Shown: piece by piece, positions 1 to 11,586 of the stretch
How the letters are laid out: each line of letters starts with the position of its first letter
Numbering within the stretch: position 1 is the stretch's first letter
DNA from: Enterobacter oligotrophicus
GTDB lineage: Bacteria > Pseudomonadota > Gammaproteobacteria > Enterobacterales > Enterobacteriaceae
NCBI RefSeq assembly: GCF_009176645.1
Contig: NZ_AP019007.1
Span: forward strand, 1,922,001 to 1,986,000
Length of the DNA stretch: 64,000 bases
Reading direction: 5' to 3'
Program-made: the position numbers and the translations under genes
Notes under the pieces: model-generated
Told to the model about the DNA's origin: nothing
Seen by the model: only the letters and a program-made list of their open reading frames with translations
Database searches by the model: none

Positions 1-2254
1 CACCTACGTTATCTTCCCATGCAGGTAAATCCGGTGACTGGATCTGTTGGCCCAACTGCTGCAGATGACGCAACCCCACTGAGCCAGCCGCGCCTTTAAT
101 TTTATGGCCTTCTTCAACAATGCCTTTCTGGTCACGCGCCGTCAGATTGGACTCCAGCACGCTCAAATATCCCGGCATCATTTTCTCAAACACGGCGAGG
201 CCATCGGTGATCAGTTTTGGCCCCACCAGATCGATGTACTGCTCCAGCATGGCGGTATCGAGTATCGTTTGGGCTTTTGCGCTATCAACAGACGTCATGG
301 TGCTCTCCTCTTCATCACGGGTATCCCAGAACTTCTTGATCATGGCAGTCAGGGCTGGCACCGCCAGCGGCTTGCTGAGTACATCATCCATACCGGCATC
401 AAGGTACTCTTTTTTATCCTTCAGCACATTCGCCGTCAGCGCCACCAGCGGCGGCAGATCGTCAGCGGCATACTTGCTCGTCAGTTCGCGGGAGATATCC
501 AGCCCGGTCATGTCCGGTAGCTGAATATCCAACAGAACGAGGTCGTATTCGCCAGGGGTAAACATCTCCAGCGCGGCTTTTCCGGTCATTGCCACGTCCA
601 CACTGTTGCCGAGTTTTTCCAGCACCGAGCGCGCCACAATCACGTTCAGTTCAATGTCTTCCACCAGCAGAACGTGCAGCGCCGGAAGCGGCATATCGTC
701 GTTTTCAAAGGTATCTTCGACCTCTTCCGCCACCGCAGGCGCATGTACCGTCAGCGTAAAGGTGGAACCTTTGCCCGGCTGGCTGGCAACGGTAATATCC
801 CCGCCCATACTCTTCGCCAAACGTTTCGATACCGCCAGACCAATGCCGGTGCCGGTCGCAGGCTTCCCGCCGTGGCTGTCCTTGACCTGGTAATACATGG
901 CGAAGATCTTATCCTGCTCCTCCTGCGGAATACCAATCCCTGAGTCCTCAACCTCAAAGTGCAGCATATCCCCTTCGTCATAGCGGATACGTACCGCCAC
1001 CTGCCCCTTCTGGGTAAATTTCACGGCGTTGCTGATGAGATTCCACAGGATCTGGCGCAGGCGCGTGCCGTCCGTCACCACTTTATGCGGCAGCGGCAGG
1101 GTCGGCTCCATAACAAAGCTCAACCCCTTTTGCTGCGCCTGCAGCCCGGAAAGATTCTCAAGATCGGCCAGGAAACCGGTAAAATCGACCGGCTGGTTAT
1201 CAAGCTGCACCTTCCGGCGCTCCATCTTGTCCATGTCGATAATATCGTTGAAGATATTGCCCAGCGTAACCGCCGAAACATGGATCGTTTTAAGGTACTT
1301 TTCCTGCTCGCTGGTCAGGTCGGTGTCCAGCAGAATACGGCTTAACCCCACAATGCCGTTGAGCGGCGTCCGCAGTTCATGGCTGATAGTGGAAATAAAC
1401 GTGGTCTTGTCGCGGCTGGCGCGCTCAAGCGCATCCTGATAGCGCTTACGCTCGGTGATATCGCGGCCAAAGCCCATCAGACCATGGCGCTTCCCGACAC
1501 GGTCGTAGTACGGCACCTTACGGATCTCAAAGCAGGCTTTACGCCCGTCCGGGTAATCGAGCCACTGCTCGTAGGTGAGCGAGACGTTATGGCGGAACAC
1601 TTTTTCATCCGTCTCCATCACTTTAGCCGCCGCCTCTTCGGAGTAAACGTCCTGCGGTTTCAGGTGAATAAGCTGCTTTTCGCTTTTCCCGGTCAGCAGT
1701 TCCATCGCCCGGTTACATCCGGAGAACTCTTTATCTTCATTGCGGTAGAACACCAGATCCGGCGAAGCATCCAGAAAAGAGCGCAGGAAAGAAGATTGCT
1801 GTTCGAGCTGGATCTGCGTCACTTCGCGCTCTTTCATTTCGATTTTCAGTTGCTCCAGCGTGGCCTGACGTTCAGCCTCTGCTTTCTCACGATCTGAAAT
1901 CTCCTGATTCAACTGCGCAATATTATCCTTCAACTGGACGTTGAGCTTCAGATCGCGCTCGCGCATCTCTTCCAGCTTATCCACCAGTTTTGATAAGCGC
2001 TGACGGGACTCCTCAAGCTGCTCCACCACCACGGAGAGGAAGTAGACCGCCCACGGCGTGATTAACAGACCGAAGAAGATCGAGCGGATGACATCAATGC
2101 TCTCCACCTGCCCATGCAGAACCATGGTCACAGCCATTTGCACAACAATGGCAAGCACGACCAGCGCCAGCGCCAGCAGCATGGAGAAACGCACCAGGCC
2201 GAGCTTCATCATCAGGTCGACGTAATACTGGGCAAGCATTCGAATTTGCTTCAT
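1..2254 (-). CDS. arcB: ArcB aerobic respiration control sensor kinase (3' end cut by window)
   Basis: ArcB is the membrane hybrid sensor kinase of the ArcAB system. It reads quinone redox state and phosphorylates ArcA under low oxygen. The start at 2254 gives the typical N-terminus (MKQIRMLAQYY) with two membrane segments near residues 23-77 and a coiled linker. Three phosphorelay residues fall at the E. coli positions: His292 (codon 1379-1381), Asp576 in the receiver domain (codon 527-529) and His717 in the HPt domain (codon 104-106). About 751 codons are visible, so roughly 27 of the family's 778 are missing at the left edge. A PAS domain lies between linker and kinase. In E. coli the gene upstream is yhcC; here lptG lies upstream, 134 bp away. 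Confidence 0.97.
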   Translation of the reverse strand, partial: MKQIRMLAQYYVDLMMKLGLVRFSMLLALALVVLAIVVQMAVTMVLHGQVESIDVIRSIFFGLLITPWAVYFLSVVVEQLEESRQRLSKLVDKLEEMRERDLKLNVQLKDNIAQLNQEISDREKAEAERQATLEQLKIEMKEREVTQIQLEQQSSFLRSFLDASPDLVFYRNEDKEFSGCNRAMELLTGKSEKQLIHLKPQDVYSEEAAAKVMETDEKVFRHNVSLTYEQWLDYPDGRKACFEIRKVPYYDRVGKRHGLMGFGRDITERKRYQDALERASRDKTTFISTISHELRTPLNGIVGLSRILLDTDLTSEQEKYLKTIHVSAVTLGNIFNDIIDMDKMERRKVQLDNQPVDFTGFLADLENLSGLQAQQKGLSFVMEPTLPLPHKVVTDGTRLRQILWNLISNAVKFTQKGQVAVRIRYDEGDMLHFEVEDSGIGIPQEEQDKIFAMYYQVKDSHGGKPATGTGIGLAVSKRLAKSMGGDITVASQPGKGSTFTLTVHAPAVAEEVEDTFENDDMPLPALHVLLVEDIELNVIVARSVLEKLGNSVDVAMTGKAALEMFTPGEYDLVLLDIQLPDMTGLDISRELTSKYAADDLPPLVALTANVLKDKKEYLDAGMDDVLSKPLAVPALTAMIKKFWDTRDEEESTMTSVDSAKAQTILDTAMLEQYIDLVGPKLITDGLAVFEKMMPGYLSVLESNLTARDQKGIVEEGHKIKGAAGSVGLRHLQQLGQQIQSPDLPAWEDNVG

Positions 2255-2282
2255 AGAGGTTCCCTTCAGACTTTATCGCTCA

Positions 2283-2288
2283 ATAATA
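2283..2288 (-). promoter_or_regulatory. candidate arcB -10 element
   Basis: The minus strand reads TATTAT here, about 29 bases before the arcB start codon. No good -35 box is visible at the ideal distance. It is offered because the arcB promoter must lie somewhere in the 134-bp gap to lptG unless arcB is read from lptFG. Inference from sequence only. Confidence 0.25.
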
Positions 2289-2352
2289 CTCAAATTCGCG
2301 GCGAGGCGTTGAAGGTTGTGAGAAAAAGTGCGGGGTGAAACAGGAGATTAGC

Positions 2353-2378
2353 CTCGCCCCCGAAAAAACGGGAGCGAG
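2353..2378 (-). terminator. hairpin downstream of lptG
   Basis: A 10-bp stem (CTCGCTCCCG on the minus strand, one G-U pair) closes a loop of six T residues just after the lptG stop. No T-run follows the stem, so termination may be weak. It stands between lptFG and arcB, which are read in the same direction. Confidence 0.45.
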
Positions 2379-2388
2379 GAGAGGTCTG

Positions 2389-3471
2389 TCAGGAGCGTCT
2401 CAGCAACAGCCAGAGGCTGATCAGGAAGAAACTGGCGCTCGGCAGCAACGCACCGATAATCGGCGGGATACCGTAAACCAGCGTTAACGGGCCAAAGATC
2501 TGATCGAGAACGTAGAACACAAAACCGAAGCTGATACCGGTCACCACGCGCACACCCATCGGCACGCTACGCAGCGGGCCAAAGATAAACGACAGCGCCA
2601 TCAGCATCATCACCGCCACGGACATCGGCTGGAAGATTTTGCTCCACATATTGAGCTGGTAACGTCCGGCGTCCTGCCCGCTCGACTTCAGATACTTCAC
2701 GTAGTTATGCAGTCCGCTAATAGAGAGCGCATCGGGATCGAGTGCGACCACCCCCAGCTTGTCCGGCGTCAGGTTCGTCTTCCACGTACCGGAAACCGTC
2801 TGCGAACCGGTAATCTGTTTCGGGTCTTTCAGGTCAGATTCATCAACCTGCGACAGACGCCACAGCTTGTTGTTCGCATCAAATTTGGCCGACGCGGCAT
2901 AACGCACCGACTGCAGACGACGTTCATTATTGAAGGCGTAAATACTCACACCGCCCAGTTCGTCATCACCTTTAACACGTTCGATGTAGACAAAGTTATT
3001 GCCGTCTTTCGCCCACAGCCCCTGCTGTGTGGAGAGCAGTGAACCGCCGTACATGGCCTGAGCGCGGTAGTTACGCGCCATCTGCTCGCCCTGCGGCGCA
3101 ACCCATTCGCCAATCGCCATAGTCAGCAGCACCAGCGGGATCGCGGTTTTCATGACCGACAGCGCAACCTGCATACGGGTAAAGCCCGATGCCTGCATCA
3201 CCACCAGCTCGCTGCGCTGCGCCAGCATCCCCAGCCCCAGCAGCGCACCCAGCAGGGCGGCCATCGGGAAGAAGATTTGCACATCTTTTGGCACGCTGAG
3301 CAGGGTGTACATCCCCGCGCCCACCGCGTCGTAACTCCCCTGCCCGGCTTTTTTCAGCTGATCGACAAATTTGATAATGCCGGAGAGCGACACCAGCATG
3401 AACAGCGTCATCATGATGGTGGTAAAAATCGTTTTACCGATATAGCGATCAAGAACGCCAAATGCCTGCAT
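2389..3471 (-). CDS. lptG: LptG, lipopolysaccharide export permease
   Basis: LptG pairs with LptF to form the inner-membrane channel of the LptB2FGC transporter, which pulls lipopolysaccharide out of the membrane toward the LptA bridge. The 360-residue product has the family layout: three N-terminal membrane helices (about residues 15-120), a periplasmic beta-jellyroll domain in the middle, and three C-terminal helices from about residue 270. It starts MQAFGVLDRYIGKT like E. coli LptG and has the same length. Its start codon overlaps the lptF stop by one base (TAATG), so the two are translationally coupled. In E. coli yjgR lies beyond its 3' end; here it is arcB. Confidence 0.97.
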   Translation of the reverse strand: MQAFGVLDRYIGKTIFTTIMMTLFMLVSLSGIIKFVDQLKKAGQGSYDAVGAGMYTLLSVPKDVQIFFPMAALLGALLGLGMLAQRSELVVMQASGFTRMQVALSVMKTAIPLVLLTMAIGEWVAPQGEQMARNYRAQAMYGGSLLSTQQGLWAKDGNNFVYIERVKGDDELGGVSIYAFNNERRLQSVRYAASAKFDANNKLWRLSQVDESDLKDPKQITGSQTVSGTWKTNLTPDKLGVVALDPDALSISGLHNYVKYLKSSGQDAGRYQLNMWSKIFQPMSVAVMMLMALSFIFGPLRSVPMGVRVVTGISFGFVFYVLDQIFGPLTLVYGIPPIIGALLPSASFFLISLWLLLRRS

Positions 3472-4571
3472 TAGATGGCTCCTTTACGCGTAAACCGGGC
3501 ACGAATTCGACGCATTGGCACCGTATCCCACAAGTTAAGGCCTACCGCCAGCAGCAAATACAGGCCATTGACTACCCAGGTCCAGATGACCGGGTCAATT
3601 TTCCCTTTCCCACCGTTGGATTTAATCGAGGTTTGTAACAGGAAAAACACCAGATATAACAGCATCGCTGGCAGCATGGACAACACACGCCCCTGACGTG
3701 GGTTCACCACGCTCAGCGGAACTACCATCAGTGCCATCATAAATACAGTGAATACCAGAGTGATACGCCAGTGAAGCTCAGCGCGCGCGCGGTTAGAATC
3801 CGTCTTGATTAGCGTACGCATATCCATCTGCTCGGTGTCAGTCGGGTCAAGCGCGACGGTCTGGTGGCCAATAATCGCCTGATAGTTCTGGAAATCGGTG
3901 ATACGGAAATCGCGCAGCATCGCCGTCCCTTCGAAGCGCGTACCTTTGTTCAGCGTCACAACCTGAGAGCCATCTTTACGCTGTGCCAGTTGACCTGAAT
4001 CGGCCACCACCACAGAGGGACGCGCATTGCCTTTGGTGCGGATCTGGGCAAGAAATACATCGTTAAAGCGGCTGCCATCAACGCTTTCGATAAAGAGCAC
4101 CGAATTACCGTCAGTGGCCTGCTGGAACTGCCCCTGCGCTAGCGCTGCCATACCGGGGTTCGCTTTGGCTTCCGCCAGCACTTCGTCCTGGTGGCGTGAG
4201 GAGGTAGGGCCTGCCCACATCACATTCACCGCCGCAACGAGCCCCGTGAACAGCGCCAGGACCATAGCCGCTTTTACCAGCACGGCTTTGCTTAAGCCAC
4301 AGGCATGCATTACCGTGATTTCACTTTCGGTATAGAGCTTACCGAGCGTCATCAGCAAACCGAGGAAAAGGCTTAACGGCAGAATAAGCTGCGCCATTTC
4401 CGGCACGCCTAACCCGAGCAGGGAAAGCACCAGATTTGTTGGAATTTCGCCGTCAACCGCCGCGCCGAGGACCCTGACCAGCTTCTGACAGAAAAAGATC
4501 AGAAGCAGGATAAAGAGGATCGCCAGTTGGCTCTTCAGCGTCTCCCGCACCAGATATCTTATGATTATCAC
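3471..4571 (-). CDS. lptF: LptF, lipopolysaccharide export permease
   Basis: LptF is the partner permease of LptG in the LptB2FGC lipopolysaccharide exporter. The product is 366 residues, as in E. coli. It starts MIIIRYLVRETLKSQ, with three N-terminal helices, a periplasmic domain (about 130-260) and three C-terminal helices. It is the first gene of the lptFG operon and runs divergently from pepA across a 265-bp gap, the same head-to-head arrangement as in E. coli. Confidence 0.97.
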   Translation of the reverse strand: MIIIRYLVRETLKSQLAILFILLLIFFCQKLVRVLGAAVDGEIPTNLVLSLLGLGVPEMAQLILPLSLFLGLLMTLGKLYTESEITVMHACGLSKAVLVKAAMVLALFTGLVAAVNVMWAGPTSSRHQDEVLAEAKANPGMAALAQGQFQQATDGNSVLFIESVDGSRFNDVFLAQIRTKGNARPSVVVADSGQLAQRKDGSQVVTLNKGTRFEGTAMLRDFRITDFQNYQAIIGHQTVALDPTDTEQMDMRTLIKTDSNRARAELHWRITLVFTVFMMALMVVPLSVVNPRQGRVLSMLPAMLLYLVFFLLQTSIKSNGGKGKIDPVIWTWVVNGLYLLLAVGLNLWDTVPMRRIRARFTRKGAI

Positions 4572-6348
<1,777 letters not shown>

Positions 6349-6356
6349 TGTAAAAC

Positions 6357-6432
6357 GCCGGGTGGCGGCTTCGCCTTACCCGGCCTACAGCATCACTCAA
6401 CCGTAGGCCGGGTAAGCGTAGCGCCACCCGGC
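6357..6432. repeat. REP/BIME pair between pepA and holC
   Basis: Two inverted palindromic units face each other: one opens GCCGGGTGGCGGCTTCGCC and the other ends GCGCCACCCGGC, with CGGCCTAC/GTAGGCCG arms. This is the classic enterobacterial BIME layout. Related copies are at 11505, 25241 and 34313. It may stabilise or separate the pepA and holC-valS transcripts. Confidence 0.85.
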
Positions 6433-6466
6433 TTTGCATTTAAATCCACGACAAGAAACCCCATAT

Positions 6467-6910
6467 ATGAAGAATGCAACGTTCTACCTTCTGGACAACG
6501 ACACCCATCAGGATGGCCTCAGCGCCGTTGAACAACTGGTGTGTGAAATTGCCGCAGAACGTTGGCGCGCAGGTAAACGCGTTCTGATTGCCTGTGAAGA
6601 TGAGCAGCAGGCGATTCGCCTCGATGAAGCGCTATGGGCGCGCCCACCGGAGAGTTTTGTGCCACATAACCTGTCGGGCGAAGGTCCGCGCGGTGGCGCA
6701 CCGGTCGAAATTGCCTGGCCGCAAAAGCGCAACAGCAGCGCGCGCGATATTCTCATTAGCCTGCGGACAGACTTTGCAGATTTTGCCACCGCTTTCACAG
6801 AAGTGGTAGACTTTGTCCCTTACGAAGAATCCTTGAAACAACTGGCGCGCGAACGCTATAAAGCGTACCGCCTAGCTGGTTTTAACCTGAATACGGCAAC
6901 CTGGAAATAA
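6467..6910 (+). CDS. holC: HolC, DNA polymerase III chi subunit
   Basis: Chi pairs with psi (HolD) in the clamp loader and contacts SSB at the replication fork. The start at 6467 ([12 protein letters not shown]) gives 147 residues, identical to E. coli. An upstream in-frame ATG at 6434 would add 11 residues read from the edge of the BIME and is rejected. The stop overlaps the valS start by one base (TAATG), indicating translational coupling to valS. Confidence 0.96.
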   Translation: MKNATFYLLDNDTHQDGLSAVEQLVCEIAAERWRAGKRVLIACEDEQQAIRLDEALWARPPESFVPHNLSGEGPRGGAPVEIAWPQKRNSSARDILISLRTDFADFATAFTEVVDFVPYEESLKQLARERYKAYRLAGFNLNTATWK

Positions 6911-9765
6911 TGGAAAAGACATATAACCCACGCGATATCGAACAGCCGCTTTACGAGCACTGGGAACAGCAGGGCTATTTCAAGCCTAACGGCGATGAAA
7001 GCAAAGAGTCCTTCTGCATCATGATCCCGCCGCCGAACGTCACCGGCAGTTTGCATATGGGTCATGCTTTCCAGCAAACCATCATGGACACCATGATCCG
7101 CTACCAGCGCATGCAGGGCAAAAACACCCTGTGGCAGGCGGGGACTGACCACGCGGGTATCGCGACCCAGATGGTGGTTGAGCGTAAAATTGCCGCTGAA
7201 GAGGGTAAAACCCGCCACGACTACGGTCGCGACGCGTTCATTGATAAAATCTGGCAGTGGAAAGCAGAATCTGGCGGCACCATCACCCGTCAGATGCGCC
7301 GTCTCGGCAACTCCGTGGACTGGGAGCGCGAGCGCTTCACCATGGACGAAGGCCTGTCCAACGCCGTGAAAGAAGTGTTCGTCCGTTTGTACAAAGAAGA
7401 CCTGATTTACCGTGGCAAACGCCTGGTCAACTGGGACCCGAAACTGCGCACCGCCATCTCTGACCTGGAAGTGGAAAACCGCGAGTCTAAAGGCTCAATG
7501 TGGCACATCCGCTATCCGCTGGCCGACGGCGCAAAAACCGCCGACGGTAAAGATTACCTGGTGGTGGCGACCACGCGTCCGGAAACCCTGCTGGGCGATA
7601 CTGGCGTGGCCGTTAACCCTGAAGATCCGCGTTATAAAGATCTGATAGGCAAATTCGTGGTGCTGCCGCTGGTTAACCGCCGTATTCCGATTGTGGGCGA
7701 CGAACACGCCGACATGGAAAAAGGCACCGGTTGCGTGAAAATCACCCCTGCGCACGACTTCAACGACTATGAAGTCGGTCGTCGTCATCAACTTCCGATG
7801 ATCAACATTCTGACCTTCGACGGTGATATCCGCGAAAGCGCAGAAGTGTACGACACCAAAGGCGAAGAGTCTGACGTTTACTCCAGCGAAATCCCGGCAG
7901 AATTCCAGAAGATGGAACGCTTTGCCGCGCGTAAAGCGATTGTTGCTGCAGTCGACGCACTCGGCCTGCTCGAAGAGATCAAACCTCACGATCTGACCGT
8001 GCCATACGGCGACCGTGGCGGCGTGGTGATCGAGCCAATGCTGACCGACCAGTGGTACGTGCGTGCCGACGTGCTGGCAAAACCGGCTGTGGAAGCGGTT
8101 GAAAACGGTAGCATTCAGTTCGTACCGAAGCAGTACGAAAACATGTATTTCTCCTGGATGCGCGACATTCAGGACTGGTGTATCTCCCGTCAACTGTGGT
8201 GGGGTCACCGTATCCCGGCATGGTATGACAACGAAGGCAACGTCTATGTTGGCCGTACTGAAGACGAAGTGCGTCAGGAAAACAACCTGAGCGCAGACGT
8301 TGCGCTGCGTCAGGACGAAGACGTGCTGGACACCTGGTTCTCCTCCGCGCTGTGGACCTTCTCCACCCTCGGCTGGCCTGAGAACACCGACGCGCTGCGT
8401 CAGTTCCACCCAACCAGCGTGATGGTGTCCGGCTTCGACATCATCTTCTTCTGGATCGCCCGCATGATCATGATGACCATGCACTTCATCAAAGACGAAG
8501 ACGGCAAGCCGCAGGTTCCGTTCCATACCGTCTACATGACCGGTTTGATCCGTGACGACGAAGGCCAGAAGATGTCCAAGTCCAAGGGTAACGTTATCGA
8601 CCCGCTGGATATGGTCGACGGTATCTCCCTGGAAGAGCTGCTGGAAAAACGTACCGGCAACATGATGCAGCCGCAGCTGGCAGAGAAAATCCGCAAGCGT
8701 ACCGAGAAGCAGTTCCCGAACGGGATTGAAGCGCACGGTACAGACGCCCTGCGTTTCACCCTGGCGGCGCTGGCCTCGACCGGCCGCGACATTAACTGGG
8801 ACATGAAGCGTCTGGAAGGTTACCGTAACTTCTGTAACAAACTGTGGAACGCCAGCCGCTTCGTGCTGATGAACACCGAAGATCAGGATTGCGGCTTCAA
8901 CGGCGGTGAGATGACTCTGTCTCTGGCGGATCGCTGGATTCTGGCGGAATTCAACCAGACGGTGAAATCCTTCCGTGACGCGCTGGACAGCTACCGCTTC
9001 GATATCGCGGCGGGCATCCTGTACGAATTCACCTGGAACCAGTTCTGTGACTGGTATCTGGAGCTGGCGAAACCGGTGATGAACGGCGGAACTGAGGCGG
9101 AACTGCGCGGCACGCGCAATACGCTGATTACCGTTCTGGAAGGTCTGCTGCGCCTGGCGCATCCGGTCATTCCATTCATCACCGAAACCATCTGGCAGCG
9201 TGTGAAGGTGATTGCGGGCATTAACGCCGACACCATCATGCTGCAGCCGTTCCCGGAATTCGATGCGGCTAAGGTTGATGAAGCGGCGTCAGCGGATACC
9301 GAATGGCTGAAACAGGCGATCGTTGCGGTACGTAACATCCGTGCTGAAATGAACATCGCCCCTGGCAAACCACTGGAGCTGCTGCTGCGCGGTTGCAGCG
9401 AGGCTGCTGTTCGTCGTGTCACCGAGAACAACACCTTCCTGAAAACCATGGCGCGTCTGGAAAGCATCACCGTGCTGCCTGCTGATGACAAAGGTCCGGT
9501 TTCCGTGACCAAAATCATCGACGGTGCCGAGCTGCTGATCCCGATGGCGGGTCTTATCGACAAAGACGCTGAGCTGGCTCGTCTGGCGAAAGAAGTGGCG
9601 AAAGTCGACGTGGAAATTGGCAAAATCGAAGGCAAGCTGGCGAACGAAGGCTTTGTCGCCCGCGCGCCGGAAGCGGTCATTGCGAAAGAGCGTGAACGTC
9701 TGGTTGCCTTTGCGGATGCTAAAACCAAGCTGATCGAGCAGCAGGCAGTTATCGCGGCCCTGTAA
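6910..9765 (+). CDS. valS: ValS, valyl-tRNA synthetase
   Basis: ValS charges tRNA-Val and edits misactivated threonine. The 951-residue product matches the E. coli length. The class I signatures are in place: HMGH at residues 49-52 (HIGH motif) and KMSKS at 554-558. The editing CP1 domain lies between them, and the C-terminal coiled coil (about 880-945, rich in Lys, Glu and Ala) binds tRNA. It is coupled to holC by a one-base overlap and followed by a strong hairpin. Confidence 0.98.
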   Translation: MEKTYNPRDIEQPLYEHWEQQGYFKPNGDESKESFCIMIPPPNVTGSLHMGHAFQQTIMDTMIRYQRMQGKNTLWQAGTDHAGIATQMVVERKIAAEEGKTRHDYGRDAFIDKIWQWKAESGGTITRQMRRLGNSVDWERERFTMDEGLSNAVKEVFVRLYKEDLIYRGKRLVNWDPKLRTAISDLEVENRESKGSMWHIRYPLADGAKTADGKDYLVVATTRPETLLGDTGVAVNPEDPRYKDLIGKFVVLPLVNRRIPIVGDEHADMEKGTGCVKITPAHDFNDYEVGRRHQLPMINILTFDGDIRESAEVYDTKGEESDVYSSEIPAEFQKMERFAARKAIVAAVDALGLLEEIKPHDLTVPYGDRGGVVIEPMLTDQWYVRADVLAKPAVEAVENGSIQFVPKQYENMYFSWMRDIQDWCISRQLWWGHRIPAWYDNEGNVYVGRTEDEVRQENNLSADVALRQDEDVLDTWFSSALWTFSTLGWPENTDALRQFHPTSVMVSGFDIIFFWIARMIMMTMHFIKDEDGKPQVPFHTVYMTGLIRDDEGQKMSKSKGNVIDPLDMVDGISLEELLEKRTGNMMQPQLAEKIRKRTEKQFPNGIEAHGTDALRFTLAALASTGRDINWDMKRLEGYRNFCNKLWNASRFVLMNTEDQDCGFNGGEMTLSLADRWILAEFNQTVKSFRDALDSYRFDIAAGILYEFTWNQFCDWYLELAKPVMNGGTEAELRGTRNTLITVLEGLLRLAHPVIPFITETIWQRVKVIAGINADTIMLQPFPEFDAAKVDEAASADTEWLKQAIVAVRNIRAEMNIAPGKPLELLLRGCSEAAVRRVTENNTFLKTMARLESITVLPADDKGPVSVTKIIDGAELLIPMAGLIDKDAELARLAKEVAKVDVEIGKIEGKLANEGFVARAPEAVIAKERERLVAFADAKTKLIEQQAVIAAL

Positions 9766-9770
9766 TGCTT

Positions 9771-9802
9771 TTACCCCTTACGCTTCAGGGCGTAAGGGGT
9801 AA
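9771..9802 (+). terminator. hairpin after valS
   Basis: A perfect 13-bp stem (TTACCCCTTACGC / GCGTAAGGGGTAA) has a six-base loop and starts six bases after the valS stop. There is no clear T-run after it, so efficiency is uncertain, but its position suits a valS terminator. Confidence 0.6.
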
Positions 9803-9888
9803 CCTTCCTGAAAACTCCTCGCTTGCACTCCCCTTTCTGCGGTGCTATTAACAGCAGTTGTGTGTCAATTTTTGTAATGAGTAATGCT

Positions 9889-10392
9889 ATGAGCGTGATT
9901 ACCCCCGTCGCGACGACGATGCGTCGGATCACTGAGCAAGACAACCCGGCTATTGCCGCCGTTATCCGCACCGTTTCCGCCGAGTATGGCCTGACTGCTG
10001 ATAAAGGCTATACGGTTGCCGACCCGAACCTGGACGAACTGTTCCAGCTTTATAGCCAGCCAGGCCATGCCTACTGGGTTATCGAGCAGAACGGAAAGGT
10101 CGTGGGCGGCGGTGGCGTTGCGCCACTGAGCTGCAGCGAGCCGGATATCTGCGAACTGCAGAAAATGTATTTCCTGCCCGCCGTGCGTGGACAAGGGCTG
10201 GCGAAGAAACTGGCGCTGGTCGCCCTTGAACATGCCCACGCTCAGGGTTTTAAACGTTGTTACCTCGAAACAACCGCCTTCCTCAAAGAGGCCATTGGCC
10301 TGTATGAACATCTCGGCTTTGAGCATATTGATGCGCCGCTGGGCTGTACCGGCCATGTCGATTGCGAAGTCAGGATGCTGAAAACGCTGTAA
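9889..10392 (+). CDS. yjgM: GNAT family N-acetyltransferase, YjgM type
   Basis: This is a predicted acetyl-CoA-dependent acetyltransferase of 167 residues, the E. coli YjgM length; its substrate is not known to me. The GNAT core is visible: a beta strand with [10 protein letters not shown], then the acetyl-CoA loop [14 protein letters not shown], then a C-terminal YEHLGFEHI motif. The start at 9889 (MSVITP) matches the family; in-frame ATGs at 9877 and 9823 would add 4 or 22 residues. E. coli has yjgN between valS and yjgM; here it is absent. Confidence 0.88.
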   Translation: MSVITPVATTMRRITEQDNPAIAAVIRTVSAEYGLTADKGYTVADPNLDELFQLYSQPGHAYWVIEQNGKVVGGGGVAPLSCSEPDICELQKMYFLPAVRGQGLAKKLALVALEHAHAQGFKRCYLETTAFLKEAIGLYEHLGFEHIDAPLGCTGHVDCEVRMLKTL

Positions 10393-10475
10393 ATTTCGCT
10401 CCTGCCGTCTTCTGTTAAGCGACTGTAAACTGAATGCTCTACACTCACAGTTCACACCATAACGGGGGAAATACG

Positions 10476-11495
10476 ATGTCGAAGATAAAAAGCTACGCCG
10501 CACCGCAGGCGGGTGCAGAACTTGAGCTGTACGAGTACGATGCGGGCGACCTAAAAGCAGAAGACGTCGAAGTGCAGGTTGATTACTGTGGGATCTGCCA
10601 CTCGGATCTCTCGATGATCGACAACGAATGGGGCTTTTCACAGTATCCGTTGGTTGCCGGGCACGAAGTGATCGGCCGCGTCGTGGCGCTCGGTAGCGCC
10701 GCGCAGGATAAAGGGCTGAAAGTGGGCCAGCGCGTGGGCATTGGCTGGACGGCACGCAGTTGCGGTCACTGCGACGCCTGTATCAGCGGCAACCAGATCA
10801 ACTGCCTCGAAGGTGCTACGCCAACCATCCTGAACAAAGGCGGTTTCGCCGACAAACTGCGCGCCGACTGGCAATGGGTCATTCCGCTGCCGGAGAGCAT
10901 TGATATCGAATCCGCAGGCCCGCTGCTGTGCGGCGGCATTACCGTATTCAAACCGTTGCTGATGCACCATATCACCGCCACCAGCCGCGTGGGGGTAATC
11001 GGTATTGGCGGTCTGGGGCATATCGCCATCAAACTGTTGCACGCAATGGGCTGCGAAGTGACAGCGTTCAGCTCTAACCCATCCAAAGAAAAAGAAGTGC
11101 TGGCAATGGGTGCTGACAAAGTGGTGAACAGCCGCGATCCAGAAGCACTGAACGCGCTGGCGGGCCAGTTTGACCTGATCATCAACACCGTCAACGTCGA
11201 TCTCGACTGGCAGCCGTACTTTGAAGCGCTGGCCTACGGCGGTAACTTCCACACCGTGGGTGCCGTACTGAAGCCGCTGCCGGTTCCGGCGTTTACCCTG
11301 ATCGGCGGCGATCGCAGCGTGTCCGGCTCCGCGACCGGTACGCCGTTTGAGTTGCGCAAGCTAATGAAGTTTGCCGGACGTACCAAAGTGGCACCGACCA
11401 CCGAGCTGTACCCGATGTCGAAAATCAACGAAGCCATCCAGCATGTGCGCGACGGTAAAGCCCGCTACCGCGTGGTGTTGAAAGCGGATTTCTGA
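10476..11495 (+). CDS. ahr: Ahr, NADPH-dependent zinc aldehyde reductase
   Basis: Ahr (YjgB) is a medium-chain zinc alcohol dehydrogenase that reduces a wide range of aldehydes with NADPH. The product is 339 residues, equal to E. coli. The catalytic zinc ligands include Cys38 (CGICHSD) and His63 (GHE). The structural zinc is held by Cys96, Cys99, Cys102 and Cys110, and the nucleotide loop is GIGGLG. The start at 10476 follows GGGGGA; the longer frame from 10434 has no such site. In E. coli ahr is next to the idn genes; here its right neighbour is a dihydroxyacetone kinase. Confidence 0.94.
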   Translation: MSKIKSYAAPQAGAELELYEYDAGDLKAEDVEVQVDYCGICHSDLSMIDNEWGFSQYPLVAGHEVIGRVVALGSAAQDKGLKVGQRVGIGWTARSCGHCDACISGNQINCLEGATPTILNKGGFADKLRADWQWVIPLPESIDIESAGPLLCGGITVFKPLLMHHITATSRVGVIGIGGLGHIAIKLLHAMGCEVTAFSSNPSKEKEVLAMGADKVVNSRDPEALNALAGQFDLIINTVNVDLDWQPYFEALAYGGNFHTVGAVLKPLPVPAFTLIGGDRSVSGSATGTPFELRKLMKFAGRTKVAPTTELYPMSKINEAIQHVRDGKARYRVVLKADF

Positions 11496-11504
11496 TGTGA
11501 ATTT

Positions 11505-11578
11505 GCCGGGTAACGGCTTCGCCTTACCCGGCCTGCATTAGATTTTTGCAGGCCCGGTAAGCGCAGCGCCACCGGGCG
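11505..11578. repeat. REP/BIME between ahr and the dihydroxyacetone kinase gene
   Basis: Two facing REP units (GCCGGGTAACGGCTTCGCC ... GCGCAGCGCCACCGGGC) are separated by a short AT-rich spacer. They fill the gap between two convergent genes and may act as a bidirectional terminator. Confidence 0.8.
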
Positions 11579-11586
11579 ATTCCCAC

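Noticed and set aside
6357..6432. Possible attachment site or transposon end between pepA and holC
   Set aside because: The inverted repeats match the REP/BIME pattern found at three other places in the window.
7495..9162. A 555-codon open frame on the minus strand inside valS
   Set aside because: It is exactly opposite a conserved essential gene, its composition (rich in His, Gln, Val, Arg) is typical of antisense frames of GC-rich codons, and it has no ribosome site or family motif.
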